Positions 25,720 through 33,873 of a stretch of 64,000 nucleotides of DNA are shown here, piece by piece (the stretch's first letter is position 1; each line of letters starts with the position of its first letter). The stretch lies in assembly GCF_001273775.1 (NCBI RefSeq), contig NZ_CP011801.1:3698001-3762000 (forward strand). Reading direction: 5' to 3'. The translations under genes and the position numbers were made by a program. Below the pieces are notes generated by a model. The model was not told the DNA's origin. It was given only the letters and a program-made list of their open reading frames with translations, and ran no database searches. The stretch is from Nitrospira moscoviensis. GTDB taxonomy: Bacteria; Nitrospirota; Nitrospiria; Nitrospirales; Nitrospiraceae.

Positions 25720-26031
25720 TCAGCTACAGCACTTCTCCATTCGCTCTTTCATCGCTTCTTTGCCGGCTTTGACGGCCGCTTCGACATCGGCCCGCTTCTC
25801 GGCCATGAATTGCTTGCCGCGTTCGATGGTTTCATCGAGGGCGATCCGGGCCTCCTTGGCTTTCTCGATCACTTCTTCCTCCGCTCTCTTGGCATAGCCC
25901 TTCAACGCCCGCCGCGTCTCTTCTCCGGACTTGGGAGCGAGCAGGACGCCAGCGACGGCTCCGGCGAGGGCGCCTCCCAGAAAAGCGAGAATCACGGTTT
26001 GCGGCGAACAAGTCATCTTTTGATTGTCCAT
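25720..26031 (-). CDS. YtxH-domain small membrane protein
   Basis: 103 residues: an N-terminal glycine-rich membrane segment (VILAFLGGALAGAVAGVLLAP) directly followed by KSGEETRRAL, the YtxH signature, then a long charged helix. It ends in CCS. YtxH proteins are stress-associated and anchored to the inner membrane with a cytoplasmic helix; the molecular role is not established. GGAGGGG precedes the ATG. Confidence 0.87.
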   Translation of the reverse strand: MDNQKMTCSPQTVILAFLGGALAGAVAGVLLAPKSGEETRRALKGYAKRAEEEVIEKAKEARIALDETIERGKQFMAEKRADVEAAVKAGKEAMKERMEKCCS

Positions 26032-26277
26032 GGCACCCCTCCGTTGTGAAAAGCCTGTCCGTCGAAAAAGCGAGGTTCATGCCAGGATATCGCCTAGAGA
26101 GACTGTCGATTCCCCCTATCTGACAAGATGTTGCAGAGGCAGGAAAAGACCGATTGTATCTCCCTGGGGCATTCCAGGTCTGAAAGAAATCTCCGCTGTT
26201 GCAAAAGGCGACAACAACATTTCGTCTACAGGGGCTGGAGCGGTTCTATCCCTGATGCATGCGCAAGATGATAATCC

Positions 26278-26859
26278 TCATTCCGTAGCCGGAATGGAGA
26301 TCAAGACCGCACCGAGCACATCGTTGAGCTTGTAGTCATGTTTCGGGCTCGCCGCGTGCGCGTTGTGACAGCTGACACAAATGGACGAGACCGCGCGATC
26401 CGCATAGAGGGCCTCGAAGCGCCTGGTTCCTCCTTCGGTGACGAATCCTTTATACGGGCGGTCGGGGTCGGCCATGACGGCTTCCAATCCCTTTCGTTCG
26501 AATTCCGTCGAAGGCCCGCTCTGCTTGTTGATCGGATGGAGCGCGATGAGCCGGTATCGCACCTGCACGCCCGTGAGGGCCGCCAGGCTGGACGACTCCT
26601 GGAAGAACTGAGCGGGCAGCGGCAACGCGCTCGCCGAGCGCCAATTCTCCGACGCCTCGATCACACCCCGACGCTGCATGCGTTCCACGACATGGACCGT
26701 ATAAAAGGTCCGGTCGGAGGCCAGCACGGCATGGATGTAATCCACGACCGTTTCCACAGGAACCGCGGCCGACTCCTTGCCGACCGACGCGGCACCGGCC
26801 GGACCGCAGAGATAGAGTATGACCGCAGTTGTTGCGAGCAGGATGCTTCTAAACGGCAT
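26278..26859 (-). CDS. Exported DUF3365 (Tll0287-like) heme protein
   Basis: 193 residues with signal peptide (cleavage near AGAA). The DUF3365 landmarks are present: TGVQVRYRLIALHPINKQ, YKGFVTEGGTRRFEALYADR and a single heme motif ICVSCHNAH. In Tll0287 this PAS-like heme domain is a candidate redox or gas sensor. Here it is a stand-alone periplasmic protein. AGAGGAGG lies upstream of the start. Confidence 0.85.
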   Translation of the reverse strand: MPFRSILLATTAVILYLCGPAGAASVGKESAAVPVETVVDYIHAVLASDRTFYTVHVVERMQRRGVIEASENWRSASALPLPAQFFQESSSLAALTGVQVRYRLIALHPINKQSGPSTEFERKGLEAVMADPDRPYKGFVTEGGTRRFEALYADRAVSSICVSCHNAHAASPKHDYKLNDVLGAVLISIPATE

Positions 26860-26955
26860 GAGGCACCTCCTCTTTCAGCGCCGGGGCAGGACATCGGGAA
26901 GTCGAAACCGGGAGACGCGGACCGTACTAGGGCTTCAGTTCTCCGACCTTCGCGC

Positions 26956-27057
26956 TCACTTCTTCACGATCACGCCGCAGGCGACCCGCGGGCCGCCCGG
27001 CGCATCTTTGGTCGGTGGATCGGGCAAGTACTTGTCTCTACCTGCTTTCTTGCGAAC
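26956..27057 (-). pseudogene. Cu/Zn superoxide dismutase (SodC) C-terminal relic
   Basis: A 33-codon open stretch without a start codon reads KAGRDKYLPDPP and ends GGPRVACGVIVKK before a TGA. The GxRVACGVI block with its Cys is the SodC C-terminal signature. The metal-binding His residues are absent. It is what remains of a 5'-deleted gene. Confidence 0.6.
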
Positions 27058-27238
27058 TCAATGCCTGCCGATGCGCAGGGGCGTCCGCGAGTGACTGTAG
27101 GAAAACCGGTGTGTTAGCGAAAACGGATCGAAGTGGAGGAAAGGATACTGACGCAAAACGACTCAGCAAAGTGTGCTGATGTGGGGAACGCCGCTACGGG
27201 GCGGTGTTCAGGACGTTAGGCACGTGCATGAGGAGGCA

Positions 27239-27775
27239 TTAGCGACCGCAGCGTTCCCCCTCACATTCTCCCTGGCCGCCTCTTGGGCCCCGATGATCCA
27301 TCTCATCCATCCCTCTTCCACGTCCCATGCCGCGACCATGGCCGCCGGCGAAGGTGCGCTCGTACTGGATGATCGACCAGATTTCTTCGTCGCTCAGCAC
27401 GCTGCCGAAGCCGATCATCGAGGTCCCGGGAGATCCGTGCTTGATGACCCAGAAGATTTCCCCGTCGGTGCGATGGCGCCAGAATCCATGATGATGAAAA
27501 TTGCGCGGCGCCGGATCGAGGCCGGCGGCTGCGGGACCGTTGCCCATCCCGTCCCTGCCGTGGCAATTGAAACAAGTCCCTTTACCGTTGTAGAGCGCCT
27601 TCCCTGTTGCCAGCGTCTCGGGCGATTCAGGAAGCGGGTTGGTGAGCGCACGCGCTTCGGCCAGCTGGTCCGCCGGCACGCGCGGCTGCATCATGTGGCG
27701 CTCGGCTCCGATCACGTCCGATGTCGCCGCAACGAGCAGCACCACGCCCGCCGACACAGTTCCCCACTGCCGCAC
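27239..27775 (-). CDS. Exported monoheme cytochrome c with Gly/Arg-rich tail
   Basis: 178 residues from a GTG at 27775 preceded by AAGGGGGTGG; an upstream GTG at 27811 lies inside a heptamer repeat and is less likely. Signal peptide, heme motif CFNCH, then GDGMGNGPAA-type class I context and Met in TSMIGFGSVLSD. The last 35 residues are Gly/Arg-rich, ending CEGERCGR, which is odd for a periplasmic cytochrome and may bind metal or nucleic acid or be disordered. Confidence 0.88.
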   Translation of the reverse strand: MRQWGTVSAGVVLLVAATSDVIGAERHMMQPRVPADQLAEARALTNPLPESPETLATGKALYNGKGTCFNCHGRDGMGNGPAAAGLDPAPRNFHHHGFWRHRTDGEIFWVIKHGSPGTSMIGFGSVLSDEEIWSIIQYERTFAGGHGRGMGRGRGMDEMDHRGPRGGQGECEGERCGR

Positions 27776-27797
27776 GATCCACCCCCTTCGTTCGCCC

Positions 27798-27825
27798 GCA
27801 TCACGCTTCACGCGTCACGAGCTAT
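27798..27825. repeat. Heptamer tandem repeat (GCTTCAC type)
   Basis: Four in-phase 7-nt units GCATCAC, GCTTCAC, GCGTCAC, GAGCTAT, lying between the cytochrome gene and PPK2. Confidence 0.6.
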
Positions 27826-28835
27826 AGATCCAGCTCCACCATTTCGCGGTGGAACCTGGTGACGATGTTCGGATCCGGAGCCAGCCGGATCTGCGCCTGT
27901 TCCTTGCCTTTGTACGGCAGGAGATTCAGCACGTAGCGCAGGCTTTCCAGCCGGGCGGCCTGCTTGTCGTTGGCCTTCACGATGATCCAGGGACTGAACG
28001 TCGTGTGGGTCTTGCTGAACATCTCTTCCTTGTAGCGGGTGTAGTCGTCCCACAGCTCCTGGGCCTTTTCATCGACCGCGCTGAACTTCCATTGCTTGAG
28101 CGGATTGTTGCGCCGGGCTTCGAACCGCCTGAGCTGCTCCTCTTTGGAGATGGAAAACCAGAATTTGATGATGACGACGCCGTCTTCATAGAGCATGTGC
28201 TCGAATTCGGTCACCTGCTGCATGAACCGCTGGTGGTCCTTCTTGCTGCAGAACCCCATCACCGGCTCGACCACCGCACGGTTGTACCAGCTGCGGTCGA
28301 AGAAGACGATCTCGCCCTTGTTCGGCAATTGGCGGATGTAGCGCTGGAAATACCATTGCCCCCGCTCCTCGTCCGTCGGTTTCGGCAGCGCCACGACCCG
28401 CATGGCCCGCGGATTGAGGTGTTCGGTGAACCGTCGAATCGTCCCGCCTTTGCCCGCGGCGTCGCGGCCTTCCACGAGGATGGCAATGCGCTGTCCGGCG
28501 CTTTGCACCCACCGCTGCAGCCGGACCAATTCCACTTGCAGCGCGCGCAGCTCTTCTTCGTAGAGCAGCGTCTTGCGCACCTCGGTCAAGTCCACTGAGC
28601 GATTCTGGAGCAGCTGAATCAATCCTTTGCGGGTGTTGACGCGGCGCAGATCCTCCTCGGTCAGCCGGCGTCCATCCTGCCCCATTCCGCCGTCTTGACG
28701 GGCGCGATACCCGTCTCCCTCGCGCGGGACGACGGTGGGAATGCGCTCCAGTTCTTCAGCCAGCTTGGCGCCATCGCCGTCATGGCGCTCTTTGCGTGGA
28801 GGCGACTTGTCGCTCGCGTCGTTTTCATCTGACAT
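27822..28835 (-). CDS. ppk2: Polyphosphate kinase 2
   Basis: 337 residues. The PPK2 core has Walker A GRDAAGKGGTI, the lid GQWYFQRYIRQLP and Walker B VFFDRSWYNR, then FWFSISKEEQLRRF. It phosphorylates nucleotides with polyphosphate or makes polyphosphate. The N-terminal 75 residues are a charged extension. AAGGGGG precedes the ATG. PPK2 substrate class (NDP or NMP) cannot be fixed from these motifs alone. Confidence 0.94.
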   Translation of the reverse strand: MSDENDASDKSPPRKERHDGDGAKLAEELERIPTVVPREGDGYRARQDGGMGQDGRRLTEEDLRRVNTRKGLIQLLQNRSVDLTEVRKTLLYEEELRALQVELVRLQRWVQSAGQRIAILVEGRDAAGKGGTIRRFTEHLNPRAMRVVALPKPTDEERGQWYFQRYIRQLPNKGEIVFFDRSWYNRAVVEPVMGFCSKKDHQRFMQQVTEFEHMLYEDGVVIIKFWFSISKEEQLRRFEARRNNPLKQWKFSAVDEKAQELWDDYTRYKEEMFSKTHTTFSPWIIVKANDKQAARLESLRYVLNLLPYKGKEQAQIRLAPDPNIVTRFHREMVELDL

Positions 28836-28865
28836 GGGATCCCCCTTTGTGCTCGCCCATTGGAA

Positions 28866-29225
28866 TCAGAAGGCCACGTTGCGATCCCGCTCCGCCACCG
28901 CCTTGATGTACTCCGGCATGCCTTTGATGGCGGCGCCCGCCACCAAGTCGGACCCGCCGATCTGGCGCGCGACCGCGCAGGCTCCGCAGACCCAGATCGG
29001 CACGCCGGCCGCCTGCACGGCCGCGAGCAGATCTTTCAACGGTGTGAGATTCACCCCGCTCACATGGTCCGCGGTGCCCTTCCGTCCCAGCGTCACCGCT
29101 TCGTTCCAGAGCCAGAGCACGACGTCGTGCCCCTGCTCCTTGGCCGTCTTCGCCGCCATGAACGGCAGCGTCGCCATCGTCGGATCGTCCGTGCCTCGAC
29201 TGCCGGAAATGATGAAACTGGCCAT
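28866..29225 (-). CDS. DsrE-family protein
   Basis: 119 residues with the DsrE/F fold: FIISGSRGTDDPTMATLPFM, then VVLWLWNEAV and VPIWVCGACAVARQIG. The Cys pair in VCGACA corresponds to the region where sulfur-trafficking DsrE homologues carry reactive Cys, so sulfur handling is plausible given the sulfur genes that follow. GGAGG precedes the start. Confidence 0.82.
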   Translation of the reverse strand: MASFIISGSRGTDDPTMATLPFMAAKTAKEQGHDVVLWLWNEAVTLGRKGTADHVSGVNLTPLKDLLAAVQAAGVPIWVCGACAVARQIGGSDLVAGAAIKGMPEYIKAVAERDRNVAF

Positions 29226-29247
29226 TCCTATCCTCCATCGCTCGTTA

Positions 29248-29331
29248 GTCGTATCTCGTGTCTTGTGCGTATCTCGTATCTCGTGAAGCGTATTTCGTGA
29301 ATGCAGTTAGTCGTCTTTCTTCACGCTTCAC
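29248..29331. repeat. Heptamer tandem repeat, 12 in-phase units
   Basis: Twelve 7-nt units in one phase, from GTCGTAT to GCTTCAC. Units 4-8 are of the GTATCTC/GTGAAGC type and units 11-12 of the complementary TCTTCAC/GCTTCAC type. CGTGAAGCG (29282-29290) can pair with CGCTTCACG (29324-29332). Confidence 0.75.
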
Positions 29332-29339
29332 GTCCATTC

Positions 29340-30353
29340 CTACTGCGGTCCCTTGAACGTCGCTTTCAAGTACGCCATCACGTCGGCCACCCCCTGCTGG
29401 CCGATGGTGAGCCCCCAGTAGGGCATGTTGGCGGATTTGCCCATGGCGGCGCCCCCGTGATTGATCATGTTGTACAGATATTCGACCGACACCTGATTGA
29501 AGTCGATATTCGCATGGATCGCCGGTTTGGGCTCCAGGCCCGAGGCGGCCGGCCCATCGCCCTTTCCCTTCGCCCCATGGCACTGCGCGCAATATTCTTT
29601 GTAGATCACTTTGCCGCGGCCCACGCTGGCTTTGCCGAACTCAGGTGCCGTCCAGGGTTCATAATATTTGAAACCCGGCACGCCCTGCACTGCCAGAAAC
29701 CCAAGCACCGCGCGCAGTTGCGGATCGGTCGCATCGGCCAGGAATTCTCCGCTGTGCGGCGCGAAATCCTGTGGGTTCAATCCGAACCGATACAGCCAAT
29801 CCATATTGTACCGCCGGCCGGCCCTTTCCAAGGCCACGCTCTGCGGGCCGCCGATCAATTTGCCCTGCTCTTCGATGGTATGACAGCCGAGACAGGCGTG
29901 CGCCTTGTACGCCACGCCGCCGAACGAGGCTTCGAACTTGGTCACCTTGGCGACGTCGAACGCGCCGACTTTCACGCGCGGATCCTTGTTGTGTTTGTCG
30001 AAGTAGTCGGCGATCGCCTCCGCCTCCGATTCCGTGACGACCGGATGCTTCATCGGCCCTTCGCTGAGATCCCAGCGGTAGCCTTTGGCGTAGAGCGGCG
30101 GCTCCTTGCCGGTCAGCCAGCGGATGAGCCACGGCCGCTGGTACTTGCTGCCGGCCCAGATGAGATCGGGCGCGCGCAAGTTGAACCGGGAATCGGGCCG
30201 GCCTTCCAGGCGATGGCATTGGACGCAGGCCTGCTGGAGCAATTCCTTCGCGCGCGGCTGACCACCGCCCAGCAACAGACGCGGGAACGACATCACGCCG
30301 ACCACAGCGACGACCGCGACCCCGATGAGCGCCGGCCTGTTCAGACCCTGCAT
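29340..30353 (-). CDS. Exported triheme cytochrome c
   Basis: 337 residues: N-terminal membrane segment or signal anchor, then three heme motifs, CVQCH (about 43), CLGCH (about 154) and CAQCH (about 253), each inside a mono-heme class I-like domain. AAAGGAG precedes the ATG. It lies in a run of cytochromes downstream of the sulfite-oxidase-like enzyme and could carry its electrons toward the b/Rieske complex or terminal oxidase. Confidence 0.9.
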   Translation of the reverse strand: MQGLNRPALIGVAVVAVVGVMSFPRLLLGGGQPRAKELLQQACVQCHRLEGRPDSRFNLRAPDLIWAGSKYQRPWLIRWLTGKEPPLYAKGYRWDLSEGPMKHPVVTESEAEAIADYFDKHNKDPRVKVGAFDVAKVTKFEASFGGVAYKAHACLGCHTIEEQGKLIGGPQSVALERAGRRYNMDWLYRFGLNPQDFAPHSGEFLADATDPQLRAVLGFLAVQGVPGFKYYEPWTAPEFGKASVGRGKVIYKEYCAQCHGAKGKGDGPAASGLEPKPAIHANIDFNQVSVEYLYNMINHGGAAMGKSANMPYWGLTIGQQGVADVMAYLKATFKGPQ

Positions 30354-30384
30354 AATTACTCCTTTCGTAAATCACCCCATCTCC

Positions 30385-31005
30385 TCACTGCTCTGCCAGC
30401 CACGCATGGATGTCCGCGATGTCCTGATGGCTCAACGCCGAACCCCAGGCCGGCATGGGACCACGACCGTGCAACACCGTTTCCCAGAACAGGTCCTCGT
30501 GTTTGAGGATCGGATTCTTCGCGAGCTTCGGCCCCATGCCGCCCATCGCGCCGCTGCCATGGCACGCCTGGCAGTTGTGCGCGAAGAGAGCGGCGCCGCG
30601 GCCCGCCACGCCGGCGACCGGGCCCTCCGACGTGTCGCCAGGGGCCAACGGCTCCGCCTTCCCATGATCCAGTTCGACAGGCGCGAGCTGCTCGGGGGCA
30701 CCGGGGTGATAGCGCGCCGACAAATACCGCACGAGCAGAGCCGCCTCCTCGGGCGACACCTGGGCCCCCCACTGCACCATCTTGTCGACCGTCGCCATCC
30801 AGCGATCGCGCGGCAGCCGCTGTTGCGTGATCAAATCAGGGCTATGGCAGACCGAGCAACGGGCGGCGATCAAGCCTTCCGCCCGCGGCGCCCATGCGGC
30901 GCCGAGCGTCGTCAGGTCGTCCTCTTGCGCCCAGGTGCTCAGCACGAGAGCCAAGAAGCCGGCAACGATCATCAGCGCGTCGACTCTTCCCTTCTTACGC
31001 TTCAC
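30385..31005 (-). CDS. Exported diheme cytochrome c
   Basis: 206 residues: signal peptide (cleavage near TWAQ), first heme motif CSVCH in a short domain with RWMATVDKMVQWGA, second heme motif CQACH in a class I domain ending HAWLAEQ. The GTG start is the end of a heptamer unit, so the start of the protein (MKRKK) is repeat-derived. It directly follows the molybdoenzyme gene and is the best candidate for its electron acceptor, like SorB. Confidence 0.88.
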   Translation of the reverse strand: MKRKKGRVDALMIVAGFLALVLSTWAQEDDLTTLGAAWAPRAEGLIAARCSVCHSPDLITQQRLPRDRWMATVDKMVQWGAQVSPEEAALLVRYLSARYHPGAPEQLAPVELDHGKAEPLAPGDTSEGPVAGVAGRGAALFAHNCQACHGSGAMGGMGPKLAKNPILKHEDLFWETVLHGRGPMPAWGSALSHQDIADIHAWLAEQ

Positions 31006-31047
31006 GCCTTATGCCTTACGTTTCACGCTTCTCTCTTCACGCTTCAC
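30992..31047. repeat. Heptamer tandem repeat, 8 in-phase units
   Basis: Units TTCTTAC, GCTTCAC, GCCTTAT, GCCTTAC, GTTTCAC, GCTTCTC, TCTTCAC, GCTTCAC without a phase break. The second unit, read on the minus strand, supplies the GTG AAG CGT start of the diheme cytochrome gene. Confidence 0.8.
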
Positions 31048-31053
31048 GAAGAC

Positions 31054-31091
31054 GGGGACAGGCACCGCCGGGGACGGCGGAGCCAGTCCCC
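31054..31091. repeat. REP-like hairpin with A-A mismatches
   Basis: The left arm GGGGACAGGCACCGCC pairs with the right arm GGCGGAGCCAGTCCCC apart from two symmetrical A-A mismatches. The GGGGACAGGCACC...GGAGCCAGTCCCC design is that of REP elements mobilised by Y1/RAYT transposases. It starts one base after the molybdoenzyme stop codon. Confidence 0.65.
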
Positions 31092-31092
31092 T

Positions 31093-32271
31093 TTAAGCCG
31101 TCACCTCGACGGTGATGCGATCCCAGCCGTTCCATAAAAACCCGCTGGGATTCCACGGGCTCATGGCCGGCTGCACCTCCCCCCGCGCATCCGTCGCGCG
31201 ACAGAGGATGGTGTACCGCCCGGGCTTCTTGGCCTGCCAGACGAATTGCCATTGCCTCCAGGCATACGGCTGTTCGCGTCCCAACAGCCGTACAGGCTCC
31301 CAGGTTCGGCCTTCATCCAAGGAGATGTCCACCCGGACGACCGGCGCGGTGCCGGCCCATGCGACGCCTTGGATCGTCACCGCGCGGGCCGGCATCGTCT
31401 CCCCATCGTGAGGCGCCACGATCAGCGATTTGACGACCATCTCCTCTACCGGCACGGACGGCCCGCCGGCCGTTTCGCCGGGCCTCACCGGCATGGCCGG
31501 CACGCGATACGCCGTCTGCATGTAGTACCCCTGCGCTTCGTCCGCCTCCACGTCGATCTCCGTCAGCCATTTGATGCAGGACTCCGCCATCCAGCCCGGC
31601 GTCAGCACGCGCAGCGGCGCGCCGTGCAGCAAGGGAAGGGGACGCCCGTTCATCTCGTAGGCGAGGATCGTGTCCGGATGCAGCGCCTTCTCCACCGGAA
31701 TGCTGCGGACGAAGAGCGGCACCGTCTCCACCACCGGCCGATCGGCGCCCTTGAACCGCACGTGCTTCCCGCCGCTCCGTATCGCGCAGCGCCGCAGCAC
31801 GTCGCGCAGCCGCACCCCCGTCCATTCCGCATTGCCGACCGCGCCGCGCTCCCATTGCACGCCGGGCGTCCGGGGTCGATAGAAGGCTCGGCCGTTCCCG
31901 CTGCATTGCAGCACCGCCGTCACCCTCACCGCCTCCATCCGCCGCAGGTCCGCCAGTCGAAACTCCTGCGGCTGGTCGACCAAACCTCCCACCCGCACGG
32001 TCCACCGGTCTTCGGAGATCGTGTCGGGCGGAGGCGGCCCAAAATGGCTCCTCACGAAAAACCGATGCGCCGGCGTCAGAAACGACGCGAACTCGCGCAC
32101 GGGCGTTTCCGCGTCATACGGCCTGGTCACGCGGGCGATGAGGGGTCCCGTGGCGCTCCGGCCCGCCTCGTCGTGCGCCGCCTGCGCGGACGGCGACGCC
32201 CGATGGACCACGAACGCAGCCGCCAGGCCTTGCCACAGCCGCTCCAATAGATCCCGCCGCGACCGGATCAT
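31093..32271 (-). CDS. Tat-exported sulfite-oxidase-family molybdoenzyme
   Basis: 392 residues. The N-terminus MIRSRRDLLERL is a twin-arginine signal. The Mo-binding domain has the ligand Cys123 in VLQCSGNGRAFY, with PLPLLHGAPLRVLTPGW and ESCIKWLTEID, and a C-terminal dimerisation domain (VRVDISLDEGRTWEPVRL) completes the SOX architecture without heme b. Sulfite oxidation to sulfate with a separate cytochrome c is the likely activity; YedY-like sulfoxide reduction is less likely given the full dimerisation domain. It overlaps the OsmC gene by ATGA. Confidence 0.88.
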   Translation of the reverse strand: MIRSRRDLLERLWQGLAAAFVVHRASPSAQAAHDEAGRSATGPLIARVTRPYDAETPVREFASFLTPAHRFFVRSHFGPPPPDTISEDRWTVRVGGLVDQPQEFRLADLRRMEAVRVTAVLQCSGNGRAFYRPRTPGVQWERGAVGNAEWTGVRLRDVLRRCAIRSGGKHVRFKGADRPVVETVPLFVRSIPVEKALHPDTILAYEMNGRPLPLLHGAPLRVLTPGWMAESCIKWLTEIDVEADEAQGYYMQTAYRVPAMPVRPGETAGGPSVPVEEMVVKSLIVAPHDGETMPARAVTIQGVAWAGTAPVVRVDISLDEGRTWEPVRLLGREQPYAWRQWQFVWQAKKPGRYTILCRATDARGEVQPAMSPWNPSGFLWNGWDRITVEVTA

Positions 32272-32690
32272 GATGCGCTCTTCGCGTCGTGTGGCGGAGG
32301 CGGATTCAGCGTGATGCCGACGGTCGGCGCCACCGCGATCGACTGATGGACCGTGCAGCCGTGAGCCACCTTCAAGAGCCGTTCTTTCTGCTCCGCCGTG
32401 ATCCGATGCGGCAGATGAATCGCCAACGACACGGATCCCACCCGATGCGGCCCCTCCGCCATCTCCCATTCGGCCTCGACCCGCAGTCCGTCGCAGTGGA
32501 TGCGATGCCGCGCGCAGAACCGGCCGACGAAATAGCCCACGCAGCCGGCCAACGACCCGACGAACAGCTCGACCGGACTCATGCCGGCGTCATGCCCGCC
32601 GTCTTCGACCGGTTGGTCCGTCACCACGCGATGCGAGCCGCTCGTGATGTCATAGCGTGTACCGCCGTGATAGGTGACCGAGAGTTTCAT
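32268..32690 (-). CDS. OsmC-family peroxiredoxin-like protein
   Basis: 140 residues. OsmC/YhfA features: DGGHDAGMSPVELFVGSLAG, a Cys in LAGCVGYFVG and a second in KVAHGCTVHQSI. These Cys react with organic hydroperoxides or persulfides. GAGGAGG precedes the ATG. Four-base overlaps on both sides place it inside the sulfur operon, suggesting a role with sulfane sulfur more than peroxide. Confidence 0.88.
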   Translation of the reverse strand: MKLSVTYHGGTRYDITSGSHRVVTDQPVEDGGHDAGMSPVELFVGSLAGCVGYFVGRFCARHRIHCDGLRVEAEWEMAEGPHRVGSVSLAIHLPHRITAEQKERLLKVAHGCTVHQSIAVAPTVGITLNPPPPHDAKSAS

Positions 32691-33217
32691 AGGTTCCTCC
32701 TCGGCTCGGGCAGCCGCATCGCCAACCACAGGCAGGCGAGACTCAAGGGCAGCGCGAGCGCCAGGCCCGGCACGCCCAAGGAGCCATGGAGCGTGATCCC
32801 GCCGAAGCGGCCGAGCGCAAACAGGGCCCCTTCCAATTCCGGAACCAGAAACGCGAAGGCCAACGCGCCGAACAATCCACCGGCGATCGTCAGCCAGGCA
32901 TCGGGTTTTCCTTCCGCCGCAGCGGCCAGGGCCGTGCCGGGACAGTAGCCGGTGAGGGCGAATCCCACGCCGAAGATGGCGCCGGCGATGACGACGCCTG
33001 GCAGATACAGATCCTTCACCTTCATGTGCGCCGCGCCGAACGCATCCAACAGATGCACCCCGAGCAGCCCGACACCGATCGCCGCCAGGATCAGTTTGAT
33101 GATGGTCCAGTCCTTGAGCCGCAGCGCGTCGGTGATCTTCGTATGACTCGACGCGCCGGACAGTTGGAGTAGCGCTCCGAACGCGGCGCCGAGCGCAAGT
33201 CCCGCCCATGCGGTCAT
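32687..33217 (-). CDS. YeeE/YedE-family sulfur-transport protein, half 2
   Basis: 176 residues, about four hydrophobic segments, with the signature GFALTGYCPGTALAAAAEGK including the conserved Cys. Paired short YeeE/YedE proteins of this type import thiosulfate or related sulfur species, with Cys residues relaying the substrate. ATGA overlaps both neighbours. Confidence 0.87.
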   Translation of the reverse strand: MTAWAGLALGAAFGALLQLSGASSHTKITDALRLKDWTIIKLILAAIGVGLLGVHLLDAFGAAHMKVKDLYLPGVVIAGAIFGVGFALTGYCPGTALAAAAEGKPDAWLTIAGGLFGALAFAFLVPELEGALFALGRFGGITLHGSLGVPGLALALPLSLACLWLAMRLPEPRRNL

Positions 33218-33753
33218 ACCCGCCCTCCCTCGCCGTAGAGCCAGCGCGCGGTCAGCACCGCGCTCGCGAAGAGCGCCGCGGAAAACAGGATCGAGCTGAC
33301 CGCGAGTTGCGACACTCCGCTGATCATGTGGCCGGAGGTACAGCCTCCTCCGAAACGGGCGCCGAACAAGAGCAGAAATCCTCCGACGAAGGACCACCAC
33401 AACCGGCGAGCGGGCGAAGCCCCGAAGCGGCGGGACCATTCCTCCGGCACCACTCTGGTCGTGAATCGTTTCGTCGTCCAGGCGGCGAGGAATGCCCCGA
33501 GCGGGATGCCGGCCACGAAGAAGAACTCATAGGTGGCCAAGGTCCAGGCTCCGCCCGCCTCCATCAAATAGGCGCTGTGTTCGGCCAGCTCAGGAAACAG
33601 CGCATGCAGCACCACACCGTCCAGCACCACGTACTGCGTCGAGACGCCGATCGGCTGCACCAACGCGACGGCGATCAAGAGGACAAACCCGATGCCGAGG
33701 CCGCCGGCCCACCAGGGGAGCGCGGGAACCGCACGTTGTTCGTCATGCGTCAT
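33214..33753 (-). CDS. YeeE/YedE-family sulfur-transport protein, half 1
   Basis: 179 residues with about four hydrophobic segments and the signature GARFGGGCTSGHMISGVSQL, carrying the conserved Cys of the family. It is the first gene of a tightly coupled set: half 1, half 2, OsmC-like protein and molybdoenzyme, each joined by ATGA overlaps. Import of thiosulfate, sulfide or polysulfide is inferred. Confidence 0.87.
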   Translation of the reverse strand: MTHDEQRAVPALPWWAGGLGIGFVLLIAVALVQPIGVSTQYVVLDGVVLHALFPELAEHSAYLMEAGGAWTLATYEFFFVAGIPLGAFLAAWTTKRFTTRVVPEEWSRRFGASPARRLWWSFVGGFLLLFGARFGGGCTSGHMISGVSQLAVSSILFSAALFASAVLTARWLYGEGGRV

Positions 33754-33795
33754 TGGTAACCCCGCTCGCTTGTGAAATCTTGTTCACCTACGTAC

Positions 33796-33872
33796 CGGTC
33801 TCGTTTGCCTGGTTTGTCCGGTTTGTTTGGTTCAACCAAAGAAACAAAACAAACCATCGAACCATTCAACCT
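33796..33872. repeat. Heptamer tandem repeat, 11 in-phase units
   Basis: Units run from CGGTCTC through TGGTTTG, TCCGGTT, TGTTTGG to CAAAACA and TCAACCT. The first half is G/T-rich and the second A/C-rich, so the two halves are complementary; the turn is TTTGGTT-C-AACCAAA at 33826-33840. It lies between tsdA and the YeeE pair. Confidence 0.75.
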
Positions 33873-33873
33873 C

